Positions 1 through 8,852 of a stretch of 64,000 nucleotides of DNA are shown here, one piece after another; the stretch's first letter is position 1, and every line of letters begins with the position of its first letter. Under the pieces are notes generated by a model that was given only the letters and a program-made list of their open reading frames with translations, was not told where the DNA came from and ran no database searches. The stretch is from Paraburkholderia sabiae. GTDB lineage: Bacteria; Pseudomonadota; Gammaproteobacteria; Burkholderiales; Burkholderiaceae. Location: the NCBI RefSeq assembly GCF_030412785.1, contig NZ_CP125295.1:6520007-6584006 (forward strand), read 5' to 3'. The translations under genes were made by a program, and so were the position numbers.

Positions 1-164
1 TTCGGCAACAGTGCAATAGTGTTCTTCTCAGGGATACCGAGCGATGCAGCGGGCCCCGTCGTCGACAGCGTGACGCCGATCTTCACCTGCGCGATCGCTG
101 CACTCGTTCCGCACACGAGCGCCATCGCGATCGCAGTACGGACCCACAGTTTTGTCTTTTTCAT
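1..164 (-). CDS. ABC transporter substrate-binding protein, N-terminal part (runs off the window)
   Basis: Only the first 54 or so residues are present; the gene continues leftwards out of the window. The start is an ATG at 162-164 followed by a typical signal peptide (Lys-rich start, hydrophobic core, cleavage near AIAQ). The mature start reads VKIGVTLSTTGPAASLG, the opening strand of type 1 periplasmic binding proteins of the LivK/amide-urea group. It closely matches the mature start of the next gene (414-1580), so the two are tandem paralogues on the same strand. The ligand cannot be told from the sequence; a branched-chain amino acid or related compound is an inference from the family. 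Confidence 0.85.
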   Translation of the reverse strand, partial: MKKTKLWVRTAIAMALVCGTSAAIAQVKIGVTLSTTGPAASLGIPEKNTIALLP

Positions 165-351
165 TTGCTTGTCTCCAAACGCTTTAAATGCGTGTCGTAA
201 TCCAGTTCGAGAACCGGGTAACTGAATCTAGTTATCGGGTATAAGCCTGCCAAGCATGGTTTTCCCTGCTCGTTGCAATTGCGTCAAACGCAGGCCCTAC
301 CGCTTTAGTGATCTCCCTTCTGCAACCTTATTCAGACATCTCGCATGCAAT

Positions 352-384
352 AAAAAAGACGCGTCAACTGCTCGCGTCTTTTTT
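352..384. terminator. Bidirectional rho-independent terminator-like hairpin
   Basis: A run of A followed by GACGCG, a nine-base loop, CGCGTC and a run of T. The stem is flanked by A6 and T6, so it could act on either strand. On the minus strand it lies just beyond the stop of the substrate-binding gene at 414 and separates that gene from its paralogue at 1-164. Confidence 0.8.
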
Positions 385-413
385 GTTAATTCGGATGCGT
401 TAATTCGCCTCGC

Positions 414-1580
414 TTAATCGGAAGCAAGCTTCCATTTGCCGTCGACGATTTGCACCATCACGCGTGCCCGCTGATCGAGGCCCGCGTGATCGTTCGCGCT
501 CATGTTGAAGATGCCGTGCGAGCCCGGCAGATCTTTCGTGCCTTCAAGGGCTGCACGCAGTGCTTCACGGAATTGCGGCGTACCCGGCTGGCCCTTCTTC
601 AGCGCAAGAGGAATCGCATGTTGCAGCAGCAGGCCAGCGTCCCACGCGTGACCACCGAACGTCGAAATCGAACCTGCGCCATTCGCGCCTTCATACGCAT
701 GCTTGTACGCGAGCGAAGCCTTCTTCACAGGATTCGAATCGGGCAATTGATCCGCGACGAGCAGCGGACCTGCGGGCAGATACGTGCCTTCGCAATCCTT
801 GCCGCACACGCGCAGGAAATCGTTATTCGCGACGCCGTGCGTCTGATAGTACTTGCCCTTGTAGCCGCGTTCGCGCAGCGTCTTCTCCGGCAGCGCGGCC
901 GGCGTGCCCGCGCCGGCGATCAGCACGGCATCCGGGTTCTGCGACATCATCTTGAGCACCTGGCCCGTCACCGACGCATCGTTTCGCGCGAAACGTTCAT
1001 TCGCGACGACCTTGATCTTCTTGAGATCGGCGGCCTTGGTGAATTCCTTGAACCAGCTTTCGCCGTATGCGTCCGAGAAGCCGATGAAGGCCACCGTCTT
1101 CACGCCGTGATTGGACATGTGTTGCGCGATAGCCGTCGCCATCAGGATGTCGTTCTGCGGAGTCTTGAAGACCCACGAACGCTTCGCATCCATCGGTTCG
1201 ACGATCGATGCCGCCGCAGCCATCGAGATCATCGGCGTTTGCGTTTCATTGGCGATGTCGATCATCGCGAGCGAATTCGGCACGACGGTCGAGCCGATCA
1301 TTGCGTCGACGTGATCTTCGCTGGTGAGCTTGCGCGCGTTCTTGACGGCTTGCGTCGAATCCGTCGCGTCGTCGAGCACGATGTAGTCGATCTTCTGGCC
1401 CGCGATTTCCTTCGGCAGAAGCGCGCTGGTGTTCTTCTCCGGAATGCCGAGCGAGGCCGCTGGACCCGTCGCCGACACCGTCATGCCGATCTTCACATCC
1501 GCGCTTGCCGCGCCGCTATAGGTTGCGCACACGCCTGCCGCGACGAGTGCCGCGCTGATCCACCGCAATGCCGACTTCAT
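414..1580 (-). CDS. Branched-chain amino acid-type ABC transporter substrate-binding protein
   Basis: A protein of 388 residues, normal for LivK-like periplasmic binding proteins. I chose the ATG at 1578-1580 because AGAGGAG lies just upstream and the protein then opens with a clear signal peptide (cleavage near ASA-DVK); a longer frame to 1853 has no family similarity at its N-terminus. The mature protein begins VKIGMTVSATGPAASLG and carries the two-lobed type 1 periplasmic binding fold. It lies 490 bases downstream of the livM-like permease and behind its own terminators, so it may be a separately expressed alternative binding protein for the same membrane complex. Ligand unknown. Confidence 0.88.
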   Translation of the reverse strand: MKSALRWISAALVAAGVCATYSGAASADVKIGMTVSATGPAASLGIPEKNTSALLPKEIAGQKIDYIVLDDATDSTQAVKNARKLTSEDHVDAMIGSTVVPNSLAMIDIANETQTPMISMAAAASIVEPMDAKRSWVFKTPQNDILMATAIAQHMSNHGVKTVAFIGFSDAYGESWFKEFTKAADLKKIKVVANERFARNDASVTGQVLKMMSQNPDAVLIAGAGTPAALPEKTLRERGYKGKYYQTHGVANNDFLRVCGKDCEGTYLPAGPLLVADQLPDSNPVKKASLAYKHAYEGANGAGSISTFGGHAWDAGLLLQHAIPLALKKGQPGTPQFREALRAALEGTKDLPGSHGIFNMSANDHAGLDQRARVMVQIVDGKWKLASD

Positions 1581-2071
1581 TCCGCTCCTCTGCCCCGATG
1601 TTCGAATTGATTCGAGTATTCCAAATGCCGACCCGATGGTCGGCGAATGGCGAGTGTAGCGGACGCATACCACGCGCGGCAAGCGCTTTGAAGGCTTTGA
1701 ATCTTTGGGGAAAACGCTGTGTGCGGCGGGAAGAAAAGCGCCAGATTTACAACGTGGCGCGGCGCGCGATGAGCGCTTGAAAATACGGCTTTGGACAGCA
1801 GAAAAGTAAAAAGCGCTGTTGGACCTAATCCAACAGCGCTTTTGTATGGGCACTTTTGTGCCTCATGTCTCCTCGTTCTCCACCTGCAAAATTCGGTGCA
1901 TCAGAACTGTGTGAAGATTAAACGGGGGCAGCTTTGCGAGCAACTAGCATTTACCCTAGTGGTGCAGTGCCGCACAAAATTGGGGCACGTTCTTGTAGTT
2001 TCGCTCCGTGTTGGCCTCATTTCGTAGCAGCAAGCCGTTACTTCGGATAGCGAACCAAATTCGCAGCGTAC
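1581..2071. other. Intergenic region between permease operon and substrate-binding gene
   Basis: About 490 bases with no credible gene. It holds the terminator-like hairpin at 1808-1843 and presumably the promoter of the minus-strand substrate-binding gene. I see nothing else that stands out. Confidence 0.6.
1808..1843. terminator. Rho-independent terminator-like hairpin
   Basis: A5 followed by GCGCTGTTGG, a seven-base loop, CCAACAGCGC and T4. The stem is ten base pairs and extends into A/T on both sides. For the minus strand it lies some 230 bases past the livM-like stop and would end the ABC operon transcript. Confidence 0.8.
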
Positions 2072-3046
2072 TCAGGCGCGCAACGGTTTGACCCGCTGCA
2101 CGATCTCGCCGACGATACCGCGCCTGAACGCCAGCACGCACGCGATGAAAATGAGGCCTGTCACGATCGTCGCTGACTCTCCGAGAGAGCGGAACCACTC
2201 CACGCCCGTCATCGATGCCAACCCGCCGCCGATATCGCCGAGCCGGTCTTCCAGCGCGACGATCAGCGCTGCGCCGAGCAGCGGACCGAAGAGCGTGCCC
2301 ATGCCGCCTACGAGCGTCATCAGCACGACGAGACCCGACATCGTCCAGTAGGCATCGCCGAGCGTCTCGAAGCCCAGCACGAGCACTTTAAGCGATCCTG
2401 CAAGGCCCGCCAGACCCGCCGACAGGATGAACGCGAGCAGCTTGAAGCGGTTCGTATCATAGCCAAGCGAGATCGCACGCGGCTCGCTTTCCTTGATCGC
2501 GATCAGCACCTGCCCGAACGGCGAATGCACGATCCGCACGATCAGCAGGAACGCGAGCACCATCACCGCGAGCACGACGAAGTACAGCGTCAGATCGGAC
2601 GAGAGACTCAACACGCCGAACAGCTTGCCGCGCGGCACGCCTTGCAGACCGTCCTCGCCATGCGTGAACGGCGCCTGCAGAAAGACAAAGTAGACCATCT
2701 GCGCGAGCGCGAGCGTCACCATCGCGAAGTAGATGCCCTGTCGACGAATCGCGAACAGTCCGACGACAAGACCGAGCAGCGTTGCCGCGACCGTCCCGGC
2801 AACGACGCCGAGTTCGGGCGACAGCGTGAGCGTCTGGATCGCGTAGCCGGTGACATAGCCGGCCGTCGCGAGGAACATCGCGTGACCGAACGACAGCAAA
2901 CCCGTATAGCCGATCAACAGATTGAACGCGGCCGCGAACAGCGCGAAGCACAGCACCTTCATCACGAACACGGGATACGCGCCGACGAACGGCGCAGCGA
3001 TGAGCGCGAGCAGCAGCAGAACGTAGAGCGCTTTTCTCTGCATCAT
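2072..3046 (-). CDS. livM: Branched-chain amino acid ABC transporter permease, LivM-like
   Basis: A 324-residue polytopic inner-membrane protein. The family signature region NLLIGYTGLLSFGHAMFL is near the N-terminus, and hydrophobic segments continue to the end. LivM pairs with LivH to form the membrane channel of LIV-type importers. The start ATG (3044-3046) overlaps the stop of the upstream permease gene as ATGA, indicating translational coupling; the much longer frame to 3478 is only antisense or overlapping read-through. It is the last gene of the minus-strand operon 6884-2072. Confidence 0.9.
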   Translation of the reverse strand: MMQRKALYVLLLLALIAAPFVGAYPVFVMKVLCFALFAAAFNLLIGYTGLLSFGHAMFLATAGYVTGYAIQTLTLSPELGVVAGTVAATLLGLVVGLFAIRRQGIYFAMVTLALAQMVYFVFLQAPFTHGEDGLQGVPRGKLFGVLSLSSDLTLYFVVLAVMVLAFLLIVRIVHSPFGQVLIAIKESEPRAISLGYDTNRFKLLAFILSAGLAGLAGSLKVLVLGFETLGDAYWTMSGLVVLMTLVGGMGTLFGPLLGAALIVALEDRLGDIGGGLASMTGVEWFRSLGESATIVTGLIFIACVLAFRRGIVGEIVQRVKPLRA

Positions 3047-3927
3047 TTTTCCTTGCCGAAGAGACCCGCCGGACGCACGAGCAACACGAGCGCCATGATC
3101 ACGAAGACCACGGTCGCCGAGGCTTCCGGATAGAACACGCGCGTGAACCCTTCGATCACGCCGAGCAGCAGGCCCGTGAGAATCGAGCCCATGATCGAGC
3201 CCATGCCGCCGATCACGACGACGGCAAACACGGTGATGATCATCGGCTGGCCCATCAGCGGCGACACCTGGATCACGGGCGCTGCGAGCACACCCGCAAA
3301 CGCGGCCAGCGCGACGCCGAAGCCATACGTGAGCGTGACCATCATCGGCACGTTCACGCCGAACGCTTCGACGAGCTTCGGGTTCTCCGTGCCCGCGCGC
3401 AGATACGCGCCCAAACGCGTCTTCTCGATCACGAACCACGTCGCAAAACAGACGATCAGCGACGCGACGACCACCCACGCGCGGTAGTTCGGCAGGAACA
3501 TGAAGCCGAGATTGGTCGCGCCCGACAGCGCCGACGGCACGTCATACGGTTGACCGGACGAGCCGTAGATCGAACGGAACACGCCTTCGACGACGAGCGT
3601 GAGTCCGAACGTGAGCAGCAATCCATACAGGTGATCGAGCTTGTACAGCCAGCGCAGCATCGAGCGTTCGATCACGATGCCGAACAGCCCGACAAGAATC
3701 GGCGCGAGCACGAGCATCACCCAGTACGGCAGACTGAAATACGACAGGCCCATCCACGTGAGCATCGCGCCCAGCATGAACAACGCGCCGTGCGCAAAGT
3801 TGATCACGTTGAGCAGACCGAAAATCACGGCCAGACCCAGACTCAGGATCGCGTAGAACGAACCGTTCACGAGACCGAGCAGCAACTGGCTGAGCATCGC
3901 CGGTAGCGGAATGCCAAAGATATCCAT
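3043..3927 (-). CDS. livH: Branched-chain amino acid ABC transporter permease, LivH-like
   Basis: A 294-residue integral membrane protein with the LivH hallmark NVINFAHGALFMLGAML near residue 40 and about eight hydrophobic segments. With LivM it forms the transmembrane pore. I chose the ATG at 3925-3927 (MDIFGIPLPAML...), which fits the family start; a TTG sixteen codons upstream (3975) is possible, and neither has a strong ribosome site. It lies 138 bases after the substrate-binding gene and overlaps livM by 4 bases. Confidence 0.9.
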   Translation of the reverse strand: MDIFGIPLPAMLSQLLLGLVNGSFYAILSLGLAVIFGLLNVINFAHGALFMLGAMLTWMGLSYFSLPYWVMLVLAPILVGLFGIVIERSMLRWLYKLDHLYGLLLTFGLTLVVEGVFRSIYGSSGQPYDVPSALSGATNLGFMFLPNYRAWVVVASLIVCFATWFVIEKTRLGAYLRAGTENPKLVEAFGVNVPMMVTLTYGFGVALAAFAGVLAAPVIQVSPLMGQPMIITVFAVVVIGGMGSIMGSILTGLLLGVIEGFTRVFYPEASATVVFVIMALVLLVRPAGLFGKEK

Positions 3928-4065
3928 TGAAGCCGTCGTCAAAGTGAAAGCGGCATGCACGCACCGGATCTTCAATCAGCTGAAGACCCGACACGTCCAG
4001 CACGCAGAACATCGACGCCCGCTGTATCTACACGATACGAACCAGCAGGCGATCCTCGGCGCCGC

Positions 4066-5280
4066 TTATTTCCACAGCGCGCAGCGCGTTTCCTGCTTCG
4101 TCGTAAACGCCTGCTCGCCCGGAATCGTGGCGGTGATCTTGTAGTAGTCCCACGGCTCTTTCGACTCGGCCGGCGTCTTCACCTGCATCAGGTACATGTC
4201 GTGGATCATGCTGCCGTCCTGACGGATGTAGCCCTTCGCATAGAAGTCGTCGATCTTCTGCTTCTTCAGTTGCGCCATCACCTTGTCGGCATCCGTCGAA
4301 CCCACCGCCTTCACGGCGTTCAGGTATGTCATCGTTGCCGAGTAGTCGGCGGCCTGCAGGCTCGACGGCATCTTCTTCATCTTGTCGAAGTAACGCTGCG
4401 ACCACTTGCGCGTCGTGGCGTCCTTGTTCCAGTACCAGCTGTCCGTGAGCACGAGGTTTTGCGTCGTTTCGAGGCCCAGGCTGTGGATGTCGTTGATGAA
4501 GACCAGCAGTGCCGCGAGCTTCATCGTCTTCGTGACGCCGAATTCCTTCGCGGCCTTGATCGAGTTGATCGTGTCGCCGCCCGCGTTCGCGAGGCCGAGA
4601 ATCTGGGCCTTCGACGCTTGCGCCTGCAACAGGAACGACGAGAAGTCCGATGCCGACAACGGGTGACGCACTTCGCCCAGCACCTGGCCGCCGTTCGCCT
4701 TGACGACGTCGGCGGTGTTCTTTTCCAGCGCCTTGCCGAACGCGTAGTCAGCCGTCAGGAAGTACCACGTCTTGCCGCCCTGCTTCGTCACGGCCGAACC
4801 GGTGCCCTTGGCGAGCGCCGTCGTGTCGTACGCATAGTGGACCGTGTACGGCGTGCATTGCTCGTTGGTCAGCGTATCGGCGCCTGCGCCGATGCTGATG
4901 TAGACCTTGTGCTTTTCGCCCGCGACCTGGTTCATCGACAGACCCGTTGCCGAGTTCGTGCCGCCCACCAGCATGTCGACGCCATCGCGGTCGAACCATT
5001 CACGCGCGCGCGACGCTGCAATATCCGCCTTGTTCTGGTGGTCGGCATAGACGACCTGGATCGGCTTGCCGTTCACCTTGCCGCCGAAATCGGCCACTGC
5101 CATGCGGATCGCTTCGAGACCGCCCTGCCCGTCGATGTCGGCGTAAAGACCCGACATGTCCGTGATGAAACCGATCTTCACTGCATCGTCGGCAGCCCGC
5201 GCGCTGCCCGCCGTCAATGCGACGCCTGCGGCTGCCGCAAAACAGATTGACGTGAACCGCGCGAGTGTCTTCCTTTTCAT
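4066..5280 (-). CDS. ABC transporter substrate-binding protein of the LIV operon
   Basis: A 404-residue periplasmic binding protein with a clear signal peptide (MKRKTLARF..., cleavage near ARA-ADD). The mature start VKIGFITDMSGLYADIDG and the downstream VVYADHQNKADIA stretch are typical of the HAAT/LivK family (Peripla_BP_6). It lies between the ATPase pair and the permease pair on the same strand, so it is the cognate binding protein of this importer. It is clearly diverged from the other two binding proteins in the window, so the ligands may differ. The exact substrate is not visible. Confidence 0.9.
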   Translation of the reverse strand: MKRKTLARFTSICFAAAAGVALTAGSARAADDAVKIGFITDMSGLYADIDGQGGLEAIRMAVADFGGKVNGKPIQVVYADHQNKADIAASRAREWFDRDGVDMLVGGTNSATGLSMNQVAGEKHKVYISIGAGADTLTNEQCTPYTVHYAYDTTALAKGTGSAVTKQGGKTWYFLTADYAFGKALEKNTADVVKANGGQVLGEVRHPLSASDFSSFLLQAQASKAQILGLANAGGDTINSIKAAKEFGVTKTMKLAALLVFINDIHSLGLETTQNLVLTDSWYWNKDATTRKWSQRYFDKMKKMPSSLQAADYSATMTYLNAVKAVGSTDADKVMAQLKKQKIDDFYAKGYIRQDGSMIHDMYLMQVKTPAESKEPWDYYKITATIPGEQAFTTKQETRCALWK

Positions 5281-5340
5281 TACTGTCTCCTTCGTTCTGC
5301 GTTGTGGTTGTCAGAGGCAATCAGGTCCGCACTCCCCGGC

Positions 5341-6096
5341 TCATACCCCGAGCAAATCGTGCAGCACCGGCATTTTGCTTTCGAGTTCCTTCGCCCCGAA
5401 ATGCTCGACGATACGACCGTGCTCCATCACATAGAAACGATCGGCGAGCGGCGCGGCAAAGCGGAAGTTCTGTTCGACCATGACGATCGTGTAGCCGCGA
5501 GATTTCAGCGTCACGATCATGCGCGCGAGCGCCTGCACGATCACCGGCGCAAGACCTTCGGAAATCTCATCGAGCAGCAGCAGGTTCGCGCCCGTGCGCA
5601 GAATGCGCGCGACGGCCAGCATCTGCTGCTCGCCACCAGACAGACGCGTGCCCTGGCTCATGCGCCGTTCCTGGAGATTGGGAAACATCTGGTAGATCTC
5701 GTCGATCGACATCATCAACGACTTGTCGCCGACGGGCGGCGGCAACAGCAGATTTTCTTCGCACGACAGGCTCGAAAAAATGCCGCGCTCTTCCGGGCAA
5801 TAACCGACGCCGCAATGTGCGATCCGATGCGTCGGCATCGATATGGTCTCGCGTCCACCGACGCGGATCGAGCCCGTGCGACGCCCCGTCAGGCCCATGA
5901 TCGCGCGCAGCGTCGTGGTGCGGCCCGCGCCGTTGCGGCCGAGCAGCGTGACGACTTCCCCGCGGTTCACGGTCAGATCGACGCCATGCAGGATGTGCGA
6001 CTCGCCGTACCACGCCTGCAGCCCGGCGATCTCCAGCGCGGGTTCGCCGCTCACGACACTGACCGCTGCGTTTTCCTGTTCGCTCACTGTGCTCAT
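5341..6096 (-). CDS. livF: ABC transporter ATP-binding protein, LivF-like, with Arg in Walker A
   Basis: A 251-residue LivF-type ATPase. Signature RLSGGEQQMLAVARIL and Walker B LLLLDEISEGLAP are intact. The Walker A motif reads GRNGAGRTT (residues 53-61), with arginine at residue 59 where lysine normally contacts the ATP phosphates; the codon is CGC, read directly. The start overlaps the stop of livG by four bases (ATGA). It should pair with LivG as the nucleotide-binding heterodimer. If Arg59 impairs hydrolysis, the LivG site may carry the ATPase function. The remaining sequence shows no decay, so it looks like a selected variant rather than a dying gene. Confidence 0.9.
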   Translation of the reverse strand: MSTVSEQENAAVSVVSGEPALEIAGLQAWYGESHILHGVDLTVNRGEVVTLLGRNGAGRTTTLRAIMGLTGRRTGSIRVGGRETISMPTHRIAHCGVGYCPEERGIFSSLSCEENLLLPPPVGDKSLMMSIDEIYQMFPNLQERRMSQGTRLSGGEQQMLAVARILRTGANLLLLDEISEGLAPVIVQALARMIVTLKSRGYTIVMVEQNFRFAAPLADRFYVMEHGRIVEHFGAKELESKMPVLHDLLGV

Positions 6097-6884
6097 GCAT
6101 GCGCTCCGGCAAGCGCTGCGTCCGCACTGCCCATATAGGCCTGCATGACGAGCGGGTTCTTCGAGACTTCCGCGTACGTGCCTTCGGCGAGCACCTCGCC
6201 GCGTTGCAGGACGGTAATCGTGTCGGAGATGCCGGCAATCACATTCATGTTGTGTTCGACCATCAGGATCGTGCGGCCCGCCGATACTTTTTTGATCAGC
6301 GCGGTCACACGGTCGACGTCTTCATGTCCCATGCCTTGTGTCGGTTCGTCGAGCAGCATGAGTTCGGGTTCCATGCCGAGCGTCGTCGCGATTTCGAGCG
6401 CGCGCTTGCGGCCGTACGACAGTTCGACGGCGGGTACATCGGCGAAATCGGTCAGGCCGACTTGCGTCAGCAGATCGATTGCGCGGTCATCGAGTTGATG
6501 CAGCGTGCGCTCGCTTCTCCAGAAGTGAAACGCGCTGCCGAGCTGACGTTGCAAACCGATGCGAACGTTCTGCAATGCCGTCAGATGCGGAAACACAGCG
6601 GAAATCTGGAAGGAACGGATGATGCCGCGACGCGCGATCTGCGCGGGACGCTCGCTCGTGATGTCGACGCCGTTAAAGACGATCTGACCCGCAGTGGGCA
6701 CGAGAAACTTGGTGAGCAGATTGAAGCAGGTGGTTTTGCCTGCGCCGTTGGGGCCGATGAGCGCATGAATCGAGCCGCGCTTCACGCGCAGGTTCACGCC
6801 ATTGACTGCGGTAAACCCCTTGAACTCACGTGTGAGCCCGCGCGTCTCGAGTATCGTATCGCCGAGAATCATGTTCCCTTCCAT
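6093..6884 (-). CDS. livG: ABC transporter ATP-binding protein, LivG-like
   Basis: A 263-residue ATPase with canonical Walker A GPNGAGKTT (residues 44-52), Walker B LMLLDEPTQGM, and the family variant signature LSYGRKRALEIA in place of LSGGQ. The C-terminal region with EVLAEGTYAEV is typical of LivG. It is the first gene of the operon livG-livF-binding protein-livH-livM on the minus strand. Start ATG at 6882-6884; a second ATG four codons in (6872) is also possible. It supplies the catalytically normal half of the ATPase pair. Confidence 0.92.
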   Translation of the reverse strand: MEGNMILGDTILETRGLTREFKGFTAVNGVNLRVKRGSIHALIGPNGAGKTTCFNLLTKFLVPTAGQIVFNGVDITSERPAQIARRGIIRSFQISAVFPHLTALQNVRIGLQRQLGSAFHFWRSERTLHQLDDRAIDLLTQVGLTDFADVPAVELSYGRKRALEIATTLGMEPELMLLDEPTQGMGHEDVDRVTALIKKVSAGRTILMVEHNMNVIAGISDTITVLQRGEVLAEGTYAEVSKNPLVMQAYMGSADAALAGAHA

Positions 6885-7115
6885 GCGAAGTAAGGCGAAG
6901 CACTACCGCGTTCTGTACCGCGCAGATTCGGCGCGACTGTTATTGGCGATGACACCCCCGTGCCAATCGTGGCGTGGTGCACCAATGAGGACGGTAATCC
7001 ATGCCGCACCACGCAGCATGGCGCCATTGTCGCGCCAATGATGCAGCGCAATCATTGGGATTTGCACTTAGTGTTTGATGCGACCTTCGCGGCGCAAAAC
7101 GTTAAACGTTGCGTG

Positions 7116-8810
7116 TCATGCAACCGACATTGGCGATGCAGCGCGTGTCTCGATTGAGAGACTGTCTGCACGCGCGCGACGGTCGGCGCGAATCATGTCG
7201 CTTGCACGCTCGGCGATCATCAGCGTCGGCGAGTTCGTGTTGCCCGACGTGATCGTCGGCATCACCGACGCATCCACGATACGCAGACCTTCGACGCCAA
7301 TCACACGCAAGCGGCTATCGACGACTGCACCCGGATCGTCCGCCGTGCCCATCCGGCACGTGCCGACAGGATGGAAGATCGTCGTGCCGACATTGCCTGC
7401 CGCGCGCTGCAACTCTTCCTCAGTCTGAAACTGGATGCCGGGAAGAATCTCTTCGGGCCTGTAGCGCTGCAACGCAGGCGCGGCTGCAATGCGTCGCGTG
7501 AGACGCAATGCGTTCGCAGCCACATGACGGTCGTAATCGGTCGACAGATAATTCGGCGCAATCAGCGGCGCTGCATGCGGATCGCGCGAGTCGATGTGCA
7601 CGCTGCCGCGCGACGTGGGCCGCAAATGACACACGGATGCGGTGAACGCATTGAAACGATGCAATGGCTCGCCGAACTTGTCGAGCGAAAGCGGCTGCAC
7701 GTGATACTCGAGATCGGGACGCGTCAATGACCTGTCGTTCATGTCCGACTTCGCGAACGCGCCCAGTTGCGATGGCGACATCGACATCGGTCCGCTCTGC
7801 ATCAACAGATACTGCAGCCCGATCATCATCTTGCCCCACCAGTGTGCTGACGCCGTGTTCAACGTGCGTACGCCGTGCACCTTATACGCCATGCGCAACT
7901 GCAAATGATCCTGCAGATTTTCGCCGACGCCGCGCAGATCCTTGACGACCTCGATGCCGAGATTCTGCAAACGCGCGCCATTCCCGACGCCCGACAGTTC
8001 GAGCAATTGCGGCGAGTTCACCGCGCCCGAACTCATGATCACTTCGATACGCACCTTCGCGATGTACTCGACGTTGTCGCCGCGATATTCGACACCGACG
8101 CAACGCTTGCCTTCGAACACGACGCGTTGCGTGTGCGCGCCCGTGATGACGGTGAGATTCGATCGCTGTAACGCAGGCCGCAAAAACGCCTTCGATGCAT
8201 TCCAGCGAATGCCGCGCTTCTGGTTCACATCGAAATAACCGACACCTGTGTTGTTGCCGCGATTGAAATCGTCGGTGGCGGGTATGCCGGTTTCTGTTGC
8301 GGCTTCGGCGAACGTCTCAAGAATCTTCCATTTGAGGCGCTGCTTCTCGACACGCCATTGACCGCCCGCGCCGTGAAATTCATTGGCGCCGCCGTGATGA
8401 TCTTCGCTGCGTTTGAAGACTGGCAGCACGGCATCCCATGACCACGATGCATCGTTCGTTACGCGCGCCCATTCGTCGTAATCTTCGCGCTGACCGCGCA
8501 TGTAGATCATGCCGTTGATCGACGAACAGCCGCCCAATACGCGGCCACGCGGATACGACAACGCGCGACCATTCAAACCCGGTTCAGCCTGCGTTTTATA
8601 GAGCCAATCGGTGCGCGGATTGCCGATGCAATAGAGGTAGCCGACCGGCACATGAATCCAGTGATAATCGTCTTTGCCGCCTGCTTCGAGCAACAGCACG
8701 CTGACGTCGGGATCTTCGGTGAGCCGATTCGCAAGCACACAACCCGCCGTGCCCGCACCAATGATGATGTAGTCGAACTCGCCTTCGAGTTTTCTTGCTG
8801 TCGTGCTCAC
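7116..8810 (-). CDS. GMC-family FAD oxidoreductase (choline/alcohol dehydrogenase-like)
   Basis: A 564-residue protein. The N-terminal FAD-binding Rossmann motif GAGTAGCVLANRL is followed by the GMC signature PRGRVLGGCSSINGMIY near residue 90. The C-terminal half has the second GMC signature region and the HPVGTCRMG catalytic-histidine segment, and the protein continues with GNTNSPTLMIAERASDMI. It is expected to oxidise an alcohol to an aldehyde at FAD. The start is GTG (8808-8810) with GGGAGA upstream. It lies 42 bases downstream of mmsA on the same strand, so the two are probably co-transcribed. Substrate unknown; choline dehydrogenase itself is possible but not shown. Confidence 0.9.
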   Translation of the reverse strand: MSTTARKLEGEFDYIIIGAGTAGCVLANRLTEDPDVSVLLLEAGGKDDYHWIHVPVGYLYCIGNPRTDWLYKTQAEPGLNGRALSYPRGRVLGGCSSINGMIYMRGQREDYDEWARVTNDASWSWDAVLPVFKRSEDHHGGANEFHGAGGQWRVEKQRLKWKILETFAEAATETGIPATDDFNRGNNTGVGYFDVNQKRGIRWNASKAFLRPALQRSNLTVITGAHTQRVVFEGKRCVGVEYRGDNVEYIAKVRIEVIMSSGAVNSPQLLELSGVGNGARLQNLGIEVVKDLRGVGENLQDHLQLRMAYKVHGVRTLNTASAHWWGKMMIGLQYLLMQSGPMSMSPSQLGAFAKSDMNDRSLTRPDLEYHVQPLSLDKFGEPLHRFNAFTASVCHLRPTSRGSVHIDSRDPHAAPLIAPNYLSTDYDRHVAANALRLTRRIAAAPALQRYRPEEILPGIQFQTEEELQRAAGNVGTTIFHPVGTCRMGTADDPGAVVDSRLRVIGVEGLRIVDASVMPTITSGNTNSPTLMIAERASDMIRADRRARADSLSIETRAASPMSVA

Positions 8811-8852
8811 CGTCGTCTCCCGCTTTTACTTCGTCGCTTTTATTTCGCTGCT

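Noticed and set aside
6946-6970. Possible sigma54 promoter on the minus strand upstream of livG (TGGCACG...)
   Set aside because: The -24 element is good but the -12 element lacks the required GC, so I do not call it.
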